Shown here piece after piece: positions 52,101 through 61,586 of a stretch of 64,000 nt of DNA. The notes under the pieces were generated by a model. It searched no databases, had not been told where the DNA came from, and saw only the letters and a program-made list of their open reading frames with translations. A program made the position numbers and the translations under genes. Positions within the stretch are counted from its first letter, which is position 1. Each line of letters begins with the position of its first letter. The stretch is from the NCBI GenBank assembly GCA_963697705.1, contig CAVOPA010000017.1, positions 1,178,001-1,242,000 on the forward strand, read 5' to 3'. The DNA comes from CAVUCH01 sp963697705 (GTDB lineage Bacteria > Acidobacteriota > Vicinamibacteria > Vicinamibacterales > JAENWD01).

Positions 52101-52886
52101 TCATCGCCTCCACATTCTGACCATCTGCCGCATCTGTGCGGCGCCATCCGCGCCCTCGTCGCGGATGCTGGTGCCGGTGAGCGCCAGGAACGCGGCCTCG
52201 AGCGATTCCGTGTTCGTCTGCTGCTTCAGCTCCTGCGAGGTGCCCTGCGCCACGATCTTGCCGTGGTCGATGATCGCCATGCGGCGGGCCACGCGGTCGG
52301 CTTCGTCCATGTAGTGGGTCGTGAGAAACACGGTCACGTGCTCGGTCTCGTTGATCTGCTTCACCTGAGACCAGAGCTGGTTGCGGCTCTGTGGATCGAG
52401 GCCGAGCGTGGGCTCGTCGAGAAACAGGATCTTCGGCATGTGCAGGAACCCGCGCGCGATCTCCAGCCGCCGCTTCATGCCGCCCGAGAACGTCTTGACG
52501 AAGGACGTCTTCCGGTCCCAGAGATCGAAGCACTTGAGCAGCACCTCGATGCGCTCGACGCGCAGCTTGCGCGGCACGTGATAGAGCACGCCGTGCAGGT
52601 CGAGGTTTTCGTACGCGGTCAGCTCGCCGTCGAGGCTCGGGTCCTGAAAGACGATTCCGAAGCGGCGTCGCACCTCGAGCGGGGCGACCGCCGGATCGAG
52701 GCCGTCGAGCCGCATCAACCCGCTCGTCGGCGTGAGCAGCGTCGTCAGCATCTGGATCGTTGTCGTCTTGCCGGCGCCGTTCGGCCCGAGAAACGCGAAG
52801 ATCTCGCCGGCCTCGACGTCGAACGAGACGCCGTCGACCGCCTTCACCTCGCCGAAGGCCTTGACCAGGTTTTCGACGTGGATCAT
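52101..52886 (-). CDS. ABC-2 exporter ATPase (DrrA-like)
   Basis: A 261-residue ATPase from ATG 52886. Walker A GPNGAGKTT lies near residue 34, signature FSGGMKRRLEIARGFLH near 130, Walker B ILFLDEPTLGLDPQSR near 150, and the switch His in LTTHYMDEADRVARRM. The C-terminal extension (LEAAFLALTGTSIRDEGADG) is typical of DrrA-type ATPases. It is coupled to the permease gene. The start codon lies 8 bp from the end of the second MITE-like element, so the promoter and leader must be within or upstream of that element. Confidence 0.93.
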   Translation of the reverse strand: MIHVENLVKAFGEVKAVDGVSFDVEAGEIFAFLGPNGAGKTTTIQMLTTLLTPTSGLMRLDGLDPAVAPLEVRRRFGIVFQDPSLDGELTAYENLDLHGVLYHVPRKLRVERIEVLLKCFDLWDRKTSFVKTFSGGMKRRLEIARGFLHMPKILFLDEPTLGLDPQSRNQLWSQVKQINETEHVTVFLTTHYMDEADRVARRMAIIDHGKIVAQGTSQELKQQTNTESLEAAFLALTGTSIRDEGADGAAQMRQMVRMWRR

Positions 52887-52894
52887 GGAGGCGC

Positions 52895-53024
52895 CTAAGT
52901 CCGGTGCTCGCGTGTGTTGGCACCGCATCAGTCACGTGGGGCAGGGCTCAGCCCTGCACATCGCGCTCGCAAGCAGGCCTGAAGGCCTGCCCCACATGAC
53001 GACACAAGTGAATCGCGGGTTTAG
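52895..53024 (-). mobile_element. MITE/REPIN-like 130-bp element, copy 2
   Basis: Minus-strand copy of the element at 46711, roughly 85-90 percent identical by eye. Hairpin 1 (GCAGGCC-TTCA-GGCCTGC) is identical; hairpin 2 reads GCAGGGC-TCA-GCCCTGC where copy 1 has GCACGGC-TGAA-GCCGTGC, so C-to-G on one arm is matched by G-to-C on the other. Ends CTAA and TTAG are kept. It abuts the start codon of the ABC ATPase. Confidence 0.88.
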
Positions 53025-53100
53025 TCTACATCCGTCGGACCGTGGCGCTTGCGGACGATCCTGCCGGCGATCGAAGAGACAAGGTCGAAGGGCTGCGCAG

Positions 53101-53175
53101 TTCAGGCCGCAGGCGGTTGCTGCTTCAGGCTTGGGGCCGGACATCGCCTGCAGCCCGCAGCCTGTGGCCTGCAGG
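53101..53175. repeat. Heptanucleotide tract (CTGCAGC / TTCAGGC)
   Basis: TTCAGGC, CGCAGGC, later TTCAGGC, TTGGGGC (53101-53137), then CTGCAGC, CCGCAGC, CTGTGGC, CTGCAGG at 53148-53175 with strict 7-bp period. It lies 20 bp from the 3' end of the PAP gene and fills most of the gap to the MITE-like element. Confidence 0.8.
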
Positions 53176-53196
53176 CGGGACAAGTGAAGAATCCGA

Positions 53197-54681
53197 TTAG
53201 AGCGACTGCCGCAGCCGATCGCACGCCGTTTGCAGGATCCTGATGCGCGCGTAGTACTTGTCGTTGCCTTCGACCAGCGTCCACGGCGCCTGCCTCGTGC
53301 TCGTGCGCTCGATCATGTCGTTGACGGCCTGCTCGTAGGCGTCCCACTTCGCGCGGTTGCGCCAGTCGTCGGCCGTGATCTTCCAGCTCTTGACGTCCGA
53401 GCCCTCCCGGTCTTTGAAGCGCCGGAGCTGCTCGTCTTTGGTGATGTGGATCCAGTACTTCACGAGGACGATGCCGCGGTCGATCAGCTGGTCTTCGAAC
53501 TGGTTGATTTCGGCGTACGCGCGACGCCACTCGTCACGCGTCGCCAGCCGCTCGACGCGCTCGACCAGCACGCGGCCGTACCAACTACGATCGAAGATCG
53601 TGACGCGGCCGGCGCGCGGCAGATGCCTCCAGAACCGCCACAGGTAGTGATGCGCGAGCTCCTCGTCGGTCGGAGCCGCGATCGGGATCACCTGGCAGTC
53701 GCGCGCATCGAGCGCCGCCGTGATGCGGCGGATCGCGCCGCCCTTGCCCGCGGCATCGACGCCTTCGAACACGAGGATCGTCGACACCGCCGCACGTGAC
53801 GCGCGACGCTGCAGAAGGTTCAACTCTCCTTGATACTTCAGCAGCTCGCGCTCGAAGGACCGCTTCTCGAGCCGCTTCGACATGTCGAGGTGCGACAGGA
53901 CGGTCTCGGCCGCCTGCTCGTCAACCGGCTCCGGCCGGGAGGTCCGCTTGTGCTTTTGCCCCGACGGCGCACGATCGGAGAGCCGTCGACTGATGGCGTC
54001 CCGCAACGACTCGGCGACCGTTACGCTGCGGTACTGCTCGTCGCGCCCCTCCACGATCGTCCAGGGCGCCTGTGCGGTGCTCGTCGTGCGGATCGTCTGC
54101 TCCCCGGCGTCGATGAACCGGTCGTACATCTTCCAGTGCTTCCATTGCAGCTTGGTCACGCGCCATCGGGTCAGCGGGTCGCTTTCGAGCGTCTTCAAGC
54201 GCACGCGCTGGGACTCGTTGTCGAGGTGCATCCAGAACTTCACGATCAGCGCGCCATCGTCGGCGAGCGTCTTCTCGAACTCGGCGATCCGCCGCAGCTG
54301 GAAGTCGAACTCGACCCGCGACACGCGGCGGTAGGCGCGGTCGACGACAGGGCGCGAATACCACGAGTTCAGGAAAAAGCCGAGGCGGCCCCTGGCCGGC
54401 AGCTCACGCCAGAATCGCCATTGCTCGGGCCGCTCGCGCTCCTCGTCCGAGGGATCGCCGAACGCCCGCGTCGCAATCCAGCGCGGATCCATCCAGGCGT
54501 TGAGGAGGTTGACGGTCTCGCCCTTGCCAGCGCCGTCGACGCCGGCGAAGACCACGAGCACGGGAAACGGTGCCGTGCGCAGCTGTTGCTGCGCACCGAG
54601 CAGGGCCGCCCGGAGTGCGGGCAGGCGCTGCTTGTACGCCTTCTTCGAGAGCGTTCGTCCGACTTCAGCGGCTTCGAACAT
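53197..54681 (-). CDS. Two-domain PPK2, probable polyphosphate:AMP phosphotransferase
   Basis: A 494-residue protein from ATG 54681 (GGAG 6 bp upstream) with two PPK2 domains in tandem. Walker A motifs are GVDGAGKGE at 47-55 and GVDAAGKGG at 307-315; domain 1 continues RGRLGFFLNSWYSRPVVDRA, domain 2 continues RAGRVTIFDRSWYGRVLVER. The two-domain form is characteristic of polyphosphate:AMP phosphotransferase, which makes ADP from AMP and polyphosphate. It would act with the single-domain PPK2 at 50448 to interconvert AMP, ADP and ATP pools. The open frame extends upstream of the start but is not coding. Confidence 0.9.
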   Translation of the reverse strand: MFEAAEVGRTLSKKAYKQRLPALRAALLGAQQQLRTAPFPVLVVFAGVDGAGKGETVNLLNAWMDPRWIATRAFGDPSDEERERPEQWRFWRELPARGRLGFFLNSWYSRPVVDRAYRRVSRVEFDFQLRRIAEFEKTLADDGALIVKFWMHLDNESQRVRLKTLESDPLTRWRVTKLQWKHWKMYDRFIDAGEQTIRTTSTAQAPWTIVEGRDEQYRSVTVAESLRDAISRRLSDRAPSGQKHKRTSRPEPVDEQAAETVLSHLDMSKRLEKRSFERELLKYQGELNLLQRRASRAAVSTILVFEGVDAAGKGGAIRRITAALDARDCQVIPIAAPTDEELAHHYLWRFWRHLPRAGRVTIFDRSWYGRVLVERVERLATRDEWRRAYAEINQFEDQLIDRGIVLVKYWIHITKDEQLRRFKDREGSDVKSWKITADDWRNRAKWDAYEQAVNDMIERTSTRQAPWTLVEGNDKYYARIRILQTACDRLRQSL

Positions 54682-54889
54682 GGGTCTCCTGCCGGATTCG
54701 TGGGAGCCATGATCGGTGCCGCGCTCGAACACTGTCAACGGCGGCACCTGCCGCTCTGCCAGGTGCACGATCCGAGAGACGCTCGAAGCACGGCGTGAGG
54801 GTTCGAGGCCGCGAGCAGGGCAGCGAGGCCGCCGCCGGACGAGGCGGCGATAAAAGGTGGCGATGAACGCTGCCCGCCACCCGGGGTCT

Positions 54890-55819
54890 CTATCCCTTTT
54901 TCGATTCCTCTGGCGTCGGATCGAAAGTGTGCGGAACCAGGAGCTCGCCTTCCTCGAAGTAGTACTCCACGATCGGCTGCACCTCGATGGGCGTGGCGGA
55001 GGAAGTCGTGTCGCCGGGCCTCGTGAGCATGCCCGAGACCTTCTGCCCTTCGCGCAGACGATTCGCAACGGCATTCGTGCGCTCGGGGAAGGTCACGCGC
55101 CGCGCGCCGTTCAGGTCGGCGGCGCTGAGCGCATGCCCGGTTGTCTTAATCGAGCACACCTGGTCGAAATCCGGCGGCGCGTAGATGGCGTGGGCCAGAA
55201 ACAGCTCCGAGCCTTTTCCGAACAGGATGTACTCGAGGTGAGCGGGCCGCGTCTGACGGGGCGTCATTTTCCGTGCGTGCACGACGCGCGTGATCGTCAC
55301 GAGCGACGAGTCGAGGCCGGCGATCGGCTCGCCGCCCTGTTCGAGGTGGCCCCGGAACACCGTGCCGGTGAAGGAGGGGAGTTCGGGCCGAGCCGCCGGC
55401 GTGAACAGGCGCGAGAGCACGAACGGCTCGCTCTGCTTCGGCTCCAGGGTGTAGATGCGTGTTTTCGGGTGAGCGCGGCGATCCCGGGCATACACGTCCG
55501 CCACGTCCTTGCCGTTTCTGGCGAAGGTCGCCTCGAGGATCACCTGAAACCGGTGCGGCGACGTGAACTCGTTTCCCGTCTTGTCGACGGCTGGCGCGCT
55601 TGGCTTGCCCGCCTGGAACATCGGCAGGTGCGACAGGAACACCGCCTGCTCACCAACGACGAGCATGTTGTGCTGGTTGGGTGCGTCCTCGTGCTCGTCG
55701 CTGCCGAACGCGAGCGCGTCGAGTGGCGCCAGCGTCGTGCCGGCGGCTCCCAGCAGCGCCAGCGCGCTTCCGCTCACGAAACGACGACGCCCGATATCTC
55801 CGATCGGTCGGTTTCTCAT
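54890..55819 (-). CDS. Tat-exported protein of unknown function
   Basis: A 309-residue protein with a twin-arginine-type signal: GRRRFVSGSALALLGAAGTT (about residues 10-30). The mature part has no motif I recognise: FQVILEATFARNGKDVADVY, FTGTVFRGHLEQGGEPIAGL, RPAHLEYILFGKGSELFLAH and a Pro-rich C-terminus. Alternating beta-strand pattern and length suggest a beta-rich globular domain. Tat export implies folding or cofactor loading before export. The neighbour catalase-like gene lies 205 bp further along the same strand. Confidence 0.75.
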   Translation of the reverse strand: MRNRPIGDIGRRRFVSGSALALLGAAGTTLAPLDALAFGSDEHEDAPNQHNMLVVGEQAVFLSHLPMFQAGKPSAPAVDKTGNEFTSPHRFQVILEATFARNGKDVADVYARDRRAHPKTRIYTLEPKQSEPFVLSRLFTPAARPELPSFTGTVFRGHLEQGGEPIAGLDSSLVTITRVVHARKMTPRQTRPAHLEYILFGKGSELFLAHAIYAPPDFDQVCSIKTTGHALSAADLNGARRVTFPERTNAVANRLREGQKVSGMLTRPGDTTSSATPIEVQPIVEYYFEEGELLVPHTFDPTPEESKKG

Positions 55820-56024
55820 GGCAGCCTCACCTTCGGTGGGTTGATATGGTCGAACAGCGTCGTCGATACCGTGACCTGTCGCGCGCGGTCAATACAGGCC
55901 ACGCGTGCTCCTACGGAACGATGCGCAGAACGCGGACCAGATGTGGCGGTGCGGATGGTCCACCCGCCTGTGGCGCAGCCTGGCGCTGGCATCGGCTGTC
56001 AGCACCAGTTCGCGCGAACACGGG

Positions 56025-57173
56025 TCAGGCGATCGGCAGCTCTCCGATGTCAGGCACCCAGTGCCCGACCGCACGTTTCTGCTGGTAGCGGCGCACGAGC
56101 TCCTCGGCCAGTTCGGGCCCGACCGTGCCGCGCTCGAAGAACGCCTCGTAGCTCTCGTCGGGCAGTGCGTGGCGGGCCTGCTGGCTCGCGCGGTAGGCGA
56201 GCTGCCGGGCGGCCGTGAAGCGCGTGGCCGGTCGTCCGGACGGCTGCCCGCCGGGGATCTCGTCCCAGTTGCCCTGGTTTGCGCCAAGCTCCGACGCCAG
56301 CAGCGTGGTCAGCTTCGACTCGATCGTGTCGAAGTCGGTCTGCGGGAAGGTGACGCGCCCAACGCTGACCTCGTGATCGTGGGCCCACGGACGGGTGAGA
56401 TCCTCGGCTGGCGTTCTGCGGTCGTCGAGATACGGGATCCACCGGAGATCGAACGACAGATCGCCTGCGCTCTGCCGTGCACGCCAGTCGTCGGTGAACC
56501 GGGTCGCTCCGTGTGACACGGCCGGTGCCCCATCGGCCGCCGGCACGAAGGTGAACTTCCCGAGCACGTCCCGTGCCCGGACGATGCCCGTCCAGTACCG
56601 TTGATAGGCGCTCGTCGAACGCACCGTCCGGTTCGTCTGTGCCGTGACGTGGGCGGCTATGCGCACCGCGCCGAGGCCCGCGTGGCGCGCCAGGCTTGCC
56701 AGCAGCGTGGCCTGTGTCGCAAGGAGACCGGTGGCGTGCGCGGCATCGGCCGTCGCCTGCAAGAGCGCGAGGAACTCTTCCGGCGTGTCGGTCGGCGATG
56801 TCGGATCGTTGATCGTGATCAGGTCGATGCGGCGCCCGGCCGCCGTGCGGAACGCCACCATCAGGCCGAGAAAGTCGGCGTCGGTTTCGGCATGCGGACA
56901 GCCGAGGCCGGTTGAGATCCTGCCGATGCCGACCAGCGGCTCATCGTGGCCGGTGTGCTGAAAGACGCCGAGGCCGTCCAGTTCAGGCGGCAGGCGGTCG
57001 GCCACGGTCAGCAGCACCTTCGACGCGGCAATCTGCTGCTGGTGCGCCCCCCGGTCGGGTGTCTTCACGTGCGGGTGATTGAGCACGAATGTCTTCTGCA
57101 CGCCGGGAATGGCCGCGGCGATGGCCTCGAGCTCGCCGCGCTGTTCCGGCGTGGGATCGAAGAACTTGGGCAT
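56025..57173 (-). CDS. Catalase-like heme protein (y4iL/SrpA-like)
   Basis: A 382-residue protein from ATG 57173. Parts resemble the catalase fold: PLVGIGRISTGLGCPHAETD, FLGLMVAFRTAAGRRIDLIT, NDPTSPTDTPEEFLALLQ, VLGKFTFVPAADG, SFDLRWIPYLDDRRTPAEDL and VSVGRVTFPQTDFD, matching the order seen in catalase-related (y4iL, SrpA) proteins. Length is shorter than that of monofunctional catalases, and the distal His/Asn of true catalases is not clear, so activity may be peroxidase-like or absent. It lacks an evident signal peptide. Function is uncertain. Confidence 0.6.
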   Translation of the reverse strand: MPKFFDPTPEQRGELEAIAAAIPGVQKTFVLNHPHVKTPDRGAHQQQIAASKVLLTVADRLPPELDGLGVFQHTGHDEPLVGIGRISTGLGCPHAETDADFLGLMVAFRTAAGRRIDLITINDPTSPTDTPEEFLALLQATADAAHATGLLATQATLLASLARHAGLGAVRIAAHVTAQTNRTVRSTSAYQRYWTGIVRARDVLGKFTFVPAADGAPAVSHGATRFTDDWRARQSAGDLSFDLRWIPYLDDRRTPAEDLTRPWAHDHEVSVGRVTFPQTDFDTIESKLTTLLASELGANQGNWDEIPGGQPSGRPATRFTAARQLAYRASQQARHALPDESYEAFFERGTVGPELAEELVRRYQQKRAVGHWVPDIGELPIA

Positions 57174-57418
57174 GGTCGATGGCCCTTTTTGTTGTCCGAC
57201 GGGAAAGGGGCCGATTCTGTCACAGTTTTTCATCGGGCGCGGGATCTTTGTCGCGTGTCGTACAGACGCACCTCCTCCTGCGTGCGACCCAACTTCAATG
57301 GCATGAGGCTCGAGCCCGATGTTATACGCGGCCCAGGGCAACTCGAACGCCCGAAGTCATCGTGCAATACTGGTTTCAGCGCATAGGCACTCGTGAACCA
57401 GTGCCAGGGAGGCACGGT

Positions 57419-58339
57419 ATGGCTGGGATGTGGTCGGCGGCTCTGTGGATCGCCGCGTTGTCGATGCTCGCGAGCCCGGGGATGGCGGCCGCTCAGGACG
57501 TGCCGGCCGACTACCAGGCGGTGCTCGCGACACTCGCGAAAAAGGGAGACTTCAAAGACGGCGTGTTGAAGGTGAATGTGCCGCGTAACGATCTTCGCGT
57601 CACCATCGCACAGCGGCCAGCGCCCACGCCGTTCGGGTTCGGCGGGTGGATTGCCCTCACGAAGGGCGAGGGCGGCCAGGACGTCCTGATGGGGGATCTC
57701 GTGCTGACCGAAGACGAAGTGAATCCGGTGATGTCGGCGCTGCTGGAACACGGACTCGACGTGACCGCGCTGCACAATCACTTCTTCTGGGAGCAGCCGC
57801 GCATCTTCTACATGCACGTCCACGGCATGGGGGGCGCCGCTGACCTGGCCGAACACATCAAGCCGGCCCTCGCGCTGATCGACAAACCGGCGGCTGCAGC
57901 CGGCGCACCAGCGTCGGCCGCCGCCTCGATCAATGGCCCGGGGCTGTCGTCGATCATCGGCCACCCCGGCGAGCAGACAGGCGCCGTCTACAAGATCACG
58001 ATCGGGCGCTCCGACATCCAGATGCGCGAGCACGGCGCGCTGATCAACGCGCGCATGGGCCTCAACACCTGGGCCGCCTTCTCCGGGACCGACGCGGACG
58101 CCATGGTGGCGGGTGATGTCGCCATGCTCGAGGGCGAGGTCACGCCCGTCCTCAAGGCCTTGCGCGCGAACGGGATCAATGTCGTGGCCATCCACCATCA
58201 CATGACGGGCGTCTCACCCACGATCGTCTTCCTCCACTACTTCGGCACTGGACCAGCCGAGAAGCTGGCGAAGGGCGTACGCGCGGCCGTGGACGTGCTC
58301 GGGCACGTCCCCGCAGGTGGCCACGGCTCGGGCCCGTGA
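57419..58339 (+). CDS. Exported DUF1259 (LppY/LpqO-like) protein
   Basis: A 306-residue exported protein from ATG 57419 (GGGAGG about 8 bp upstream), signal peptide 1-26. Two repeats of DUF1259: first with PFGFGGWIALTKGEGGQDVL, LTEDEVNPVMSALLEHGLDV, ALHNHFFWEQPRIFYMHVHG; second with AFSGTDADAMVAGDVAMLEG, EVTPVLKALRANGINVVAIH, HHMTGVSPTIVFLHYFGTGP. Conserved histidines in both suggest metal or ligand binding. The family is named from mycobacterial lipoproteins, but its role is unknown. No partner gene is adjacent. Confidence 0.88.
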   Translation: MAGMWSAALWIAALSMLASPGMAAAQDVPADYQAVLATLAKKGDFKDGVLKVNVPRNDLRVTIAQRPAPTPFGFGGWIALTKGEGGQDVLMGDLVLTEDEVNPVMSALLEHGLDVTALHNHFFWEQPRIFYMHVHGMGGAADLAEHIKPALALIDKPAAAAGAPASAAASINGPGLSSIIGHPGEQTGAVYKITIGRSDIQMREHGALINARMGLNTWAAFSGTDADAMVAGDVAMLEGEVTPVLKALRANGINVVAIHHHMTGVSPTIVFLHYFGTGPAEKLAKGVRAAVDVLGHVPAGGHGSGP

Positions 58340-58546
58340 GCACGCCGGCATGCGCCGCGTTGGTCGCGCGCGAGCCCACTTGGGCGCGTCCTCCTGCACT
58401 GCGCGGCATCAACCCGCGTTGATAGGAAGACGCGCAGCCGCCGGCCGGTGACGGCAGCTGGCGGCAACTGCGCGCCGACACCAGGTACTGCGACACGTGT
58501 CGCAGCAAGCGCACGCAGTGCGGGTCCCCACAGATCGGATGCGGCC

Positions 58547-61321
58547 ATGGATGCGAGCGACGCAGCGCCTCGCGAGCTTCGGTACGACGCGTTCATCAGC
58601 TACTCGCGCAAGGATCGCGCGTTCACAAAACGCCTGGAGCGGGAGCTCCGCCGCTACCGCCCGCCGAAGGACCTGCCGGTCCCGCAACGGTACTTCCGCG
58701 TGTTCCGCGACGAGGAGGACTTCACCGGGACCGAGTACCACGAATCGCTGGATCGCAATCTGCGGGACTCAGCCAAGCTGATCGTCATCTGTTCGCCGAA
58801 TTCCGCGTCCAGCCATTTCGTTGCCGACGAGATTCGCCGCTTCGCCCAGCACCGGGGCAAAGAGCACATCGTTCCGATCCTGCTCGACGGAATCCCCAAC
58901 GACGAGGCGACCGGGTCGGATCAGGCCCGTCGCGCCTTTCCAGAGGAGCTGGTTCGGCTGCTGCCCATGCCACTCGCGGCAGACTACCGCGGCTTCAGTC
59001 CCGCCGCCACGATCCGCAAGGGCGCATTCGCGCGCGCGTGGTTCAAGACCCTTGCGGATCTGTATGCCGACTCGGGCATCGACCGGGCGACGATCGAACG
59101 GCGCGAGGGGCGGCGCGAGGCGCAACGGCTGCGCAACATCGCGGCCGTCAGCGGCTCGGTAGCGGTCGCGCTGATCGCGTTGACAATCTGGGCGCTGCTG
59201 TCGCGGAACGAAGCGACACGCCAGCGAGACAACTCGGAGGCCCGCCGCAACGAGGCGGAGGCACGACTTGCGTTCGATGGCTCCGCGGATGCATTAGTCA
59301 AAGCCGCGCTTCTATCGGTGGCGTCGGTGCATTTCGGCAGGACGGTCGACGGCCACCTCCTGCTGGCGCGATTGCTCGCGCTGCTGCCCCGGCCTCCTCT
59401 CTGGCGGCAACCAGGCGCGGTCCCACGCGTCGAGGGCACCGGCGGCGGGCGTCGAAGAGCGCTCGCGTTCAGCCGTGACGGTCGCCGTATCGTGTCGGCC
59501 GGAGGTGCTGGCCCGGTACGTCTGCTCGACGCCCACACGGGCCAGATCGTTGCCTCGCGTGCGCTCAATCGGCAGCCAGCCGACAGGACCGTGGCGGTCT
59601 TCAGCCCGGACGGCCGCTTCGTCGTGCTGGGCTGCGGGCATGTCGCGTGTGTGGTGGATGTGTCGAGCGGACAGCTTGTCACCCCTCTGCCCCCCGACGG
59701 CCGGGGACAGGCGGCCATGGTCTGGGCCGCATGCTTCTCACCCGACGGGACTCGCCTCGCGATCAGTGGTTACGGGTCAAGCGAGGTCTTCATCTACGAC
59801 GTGTCGACCTGGCGCATCGTCGCGACGCTGAAAGCCGGGAGTTCCTCTATCTTCTCGATCGCGTTCAGCACGAGCGGTCAGTGGCTGGCGACTGCGGCGC
59901 AAGACGGTCTGCTGCTCTGGCGAGCAGGAGAATACATCGCGCCCGCGGCCCGGGTCAGCGCACCGGGCATCATCTGGTCGATTGCGTTTCAGCCTGATGG
60001 GAGTGGGTTCGTCACGGCCGCTCAAACCGTGCAGGCCTGGCGCATCGTGGCTGGCGCGTCCGCTGACATCGGGATCGAGGCGGCACGCGGCGCACCGATC
60101 GAAGCGCATACGGTCCTGCCGCTGCGCTGGCACGGCCAGGCATGTTTCGCCGCCGCGACACCACTCGCGGTCCACGTGCTCTGCGGCGATTCGCTCGTGG
60201 AGGTCCTGCGCATTCCGGTTTCATCTGTCGCCGCCACCGTCAGCCCGGACGGGCGGCTGCTGCTCAACGAGCAGAACGACGGCACGCTGGCGGCCTGGCC
60301 ACTCGAAGGGGGCCTCGAGGCCTTCCGCGTGCGAATCGGCGCGCCCGTCCACTCCATCGTCACCGCGGACGCAGGCGGCTGGCTCGCCGCGGGGACGCAG
60401 GCGGGCGAGGTCGTTGTCCTCGGGCTCGACACCTGGAAGGCGCGCGCGCGTTTGCACCTTCCTTCCCCGGTCACACACGTCAACGCGAGCAACGACGGAC
60501 GCTGGCTCGCTGCCGTGGAAGGACGGTCGGTGCACGTCTTCGATGCGCGCAGCTGGCTCGAGACGAACGCCACGACCTACTCCGACACCGTCAGATGGGC
60601 CGGCTTCGACTCCGCTGGTCGCGCGCTCGTCATCCGTGCCGGTGAGACCGTCGTGGTCGTGCAGCCCGGCACCTGGCGCGAGCAGCTGCGCGTCGCTGCC
60701 GACGGGGCGATCGAGGCTGTGCGCGTCAGCCCGGACGCCAGCAGGCTGGTGACGGTTACGCACTTTTCGAGCGGAGGGCACGACGGCGGTGTGTTCCTGA
60801 CGCGCGCGTTCGATGTGGCGCGCAGCACTGAAACAGGGTGGGAGTACACCACTGGCGGCAGCAGCAACATCTCGGAGCAGTTCATGAAGGCCGAAGCCGC
60901 TCGGCATCAGCGGAAGCTGGTCGGAGGAGATTCCGCGGAGCTCAGGAAGGCAGCTTCGTCGTGGCCGGCGTTGGAATTGAGCGAGCCAAGCGAGCGCGCG
61001 AGCCCGGATAACGCATGGCGGGCGCACGTTGCGGGATCGTCGGTTGATCTCAACGACGTGACGGCCGACCGGCTGATCGCCGCATTCGATCACATCGGCG
61101 AGATCAGCGCTGTGCGTTTCGTCCCCGGGCTCGCGCCGCGGTGGCTCGTGAGCGGGGGCGAGGATGGCACGCTGGCGATCTGGCCGCTCCGTACCGACGA
61201 TCTCGCCGATCAAGCGTGTCTGAGGCTGCAATCGATGCTCGGGGCGCGAGGGATGGAACAGCTGATTGCAGATGCGCACATCGAGCGAAGCTGCAGCGCG
61301 ACAATGGCCGGCCACCAGTGA
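58547..61321 (+). CDS. TIR-transmembrane-WD40 signalling protein
   Basis: About 924 residues from ATG 58547. The TIR domain (12-170) reads YDAFISYSRKDRAFTKRLER, RVFRDEEDFTGTEYHESLDR, LIVICSPNSASSHFVADEI with E95 as candidate catalytic Glu. A transmembrane or linker helix follows (199-218), then a charged coiled coil with EATRQRDNSEARRNEAEARL and the LLLARLLALLPRPP motif seen before WD40 domains, and about twelve WD40-like blades (AFSRDGRRIVSAGGAGPVRL, ACFSPDGTRLAISGYGSSEV, ..., GGEDGTLAIWPLRT). The TIR presumably acts in the cytoplasm, while the propeller senses a ligand. No defence partner is adjacent. The upstream GTG at 58448 is unlikely. Confidence 0.85.
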   Translation: MDASDAAPRELRYDAFISYSRKDRAFTKRLERELRRYRPPKDLPVPQRYFRVFRDEEDFTGTEYHESLDRNLRDSAKLIVICSPNSASSHFVADEIRRFAQHRGKEHIVPILLDGIPNDEATGSDQARRAFPEELVRLLPMPLAADYRGFSPAATIRKGAFARAWFKTLADLYADSGIDRATIERREGRREAQRLRNIAAVSGSVAVALIALTIWALLSRNEATRQRDNSEARRNEAEARLAFDGSADALVKAALLSVASVHFGRTVDGHLLLARLLALLPRPPLWRQPGAVPRVEGTGGGRRRALAFSRDGRRIVSAGGAGPVRLLDAHTGQIVASRALNRQPADRTVAVFSPDGRFVVLGCGHVACVVDVSSGQLVTPLPPDGRGQAAMVWAACFSPDGTRLAISGYGSSEVFIYDVSTWRIVATLKAGSSSIFSIAFSTSGQWLATAAQDGLLLWRAGEYIAPAARVSAPGIIWSIAFQPDGSGFVTAAQTVQAWRIVAGASADIGIEAARGAPIEAHTVLPLRWHGQACFAAATPLAVHVLCGDSLVEVLRIPVSSVAATVSPDGRLLLNEQNDGTLAAWPLEGGLEAFRVRIGAPVHSIVTADAGGWLAAGTQAGEVVVLGLDTWKARARLHLPSPVTHVNASNDGRWLAAVEGRSVHVFDARSWLETNATTYSDTVRWAGFDSAGRALVIRAGETVVVVQPGTWREQLRVAADGAIEAVRVSPDASRLVTVTHFSSGGHDGGVFLTRAFDVARSTETGWEYTTGGSSNISEQFMKAEAARHQRKLVGGDSAELRKAASSWPALELSEPSERASPDNAWRAHVAGSSVDLNDVTADRLIAAFDHIGEISAVRFVPGLAPRWLVSGGEDGTLAIWPLRTDDLADQACLRLQSMLGARGMEQLIADAHIERSCSATMAGHQ

Positions 61322-61586
61322 GCTGTGAGCGAGCGGCCGGCACGGGAGCAAGTCTCAGCGAGCGCGGAACTGCCCTTCGAGGGCTCAAAGGGAGTGCACC
61401 GCCGGCCTTCCTGGCCACCCGGCTCTGAACCCCATCCACCCGTGCGTCGGAACATCCGGCGCTTCCCCTGCATCGATTGTGTGATGAGCGCACGTCCCGC
61501 GCCGGTGCTGCGCCTCGCTCCTGCTCGAGCGTAGGGGCCGCATCAGCAAGCGTGCGCAGGACCCGGATTGCACGAAAGGGTTCCAC

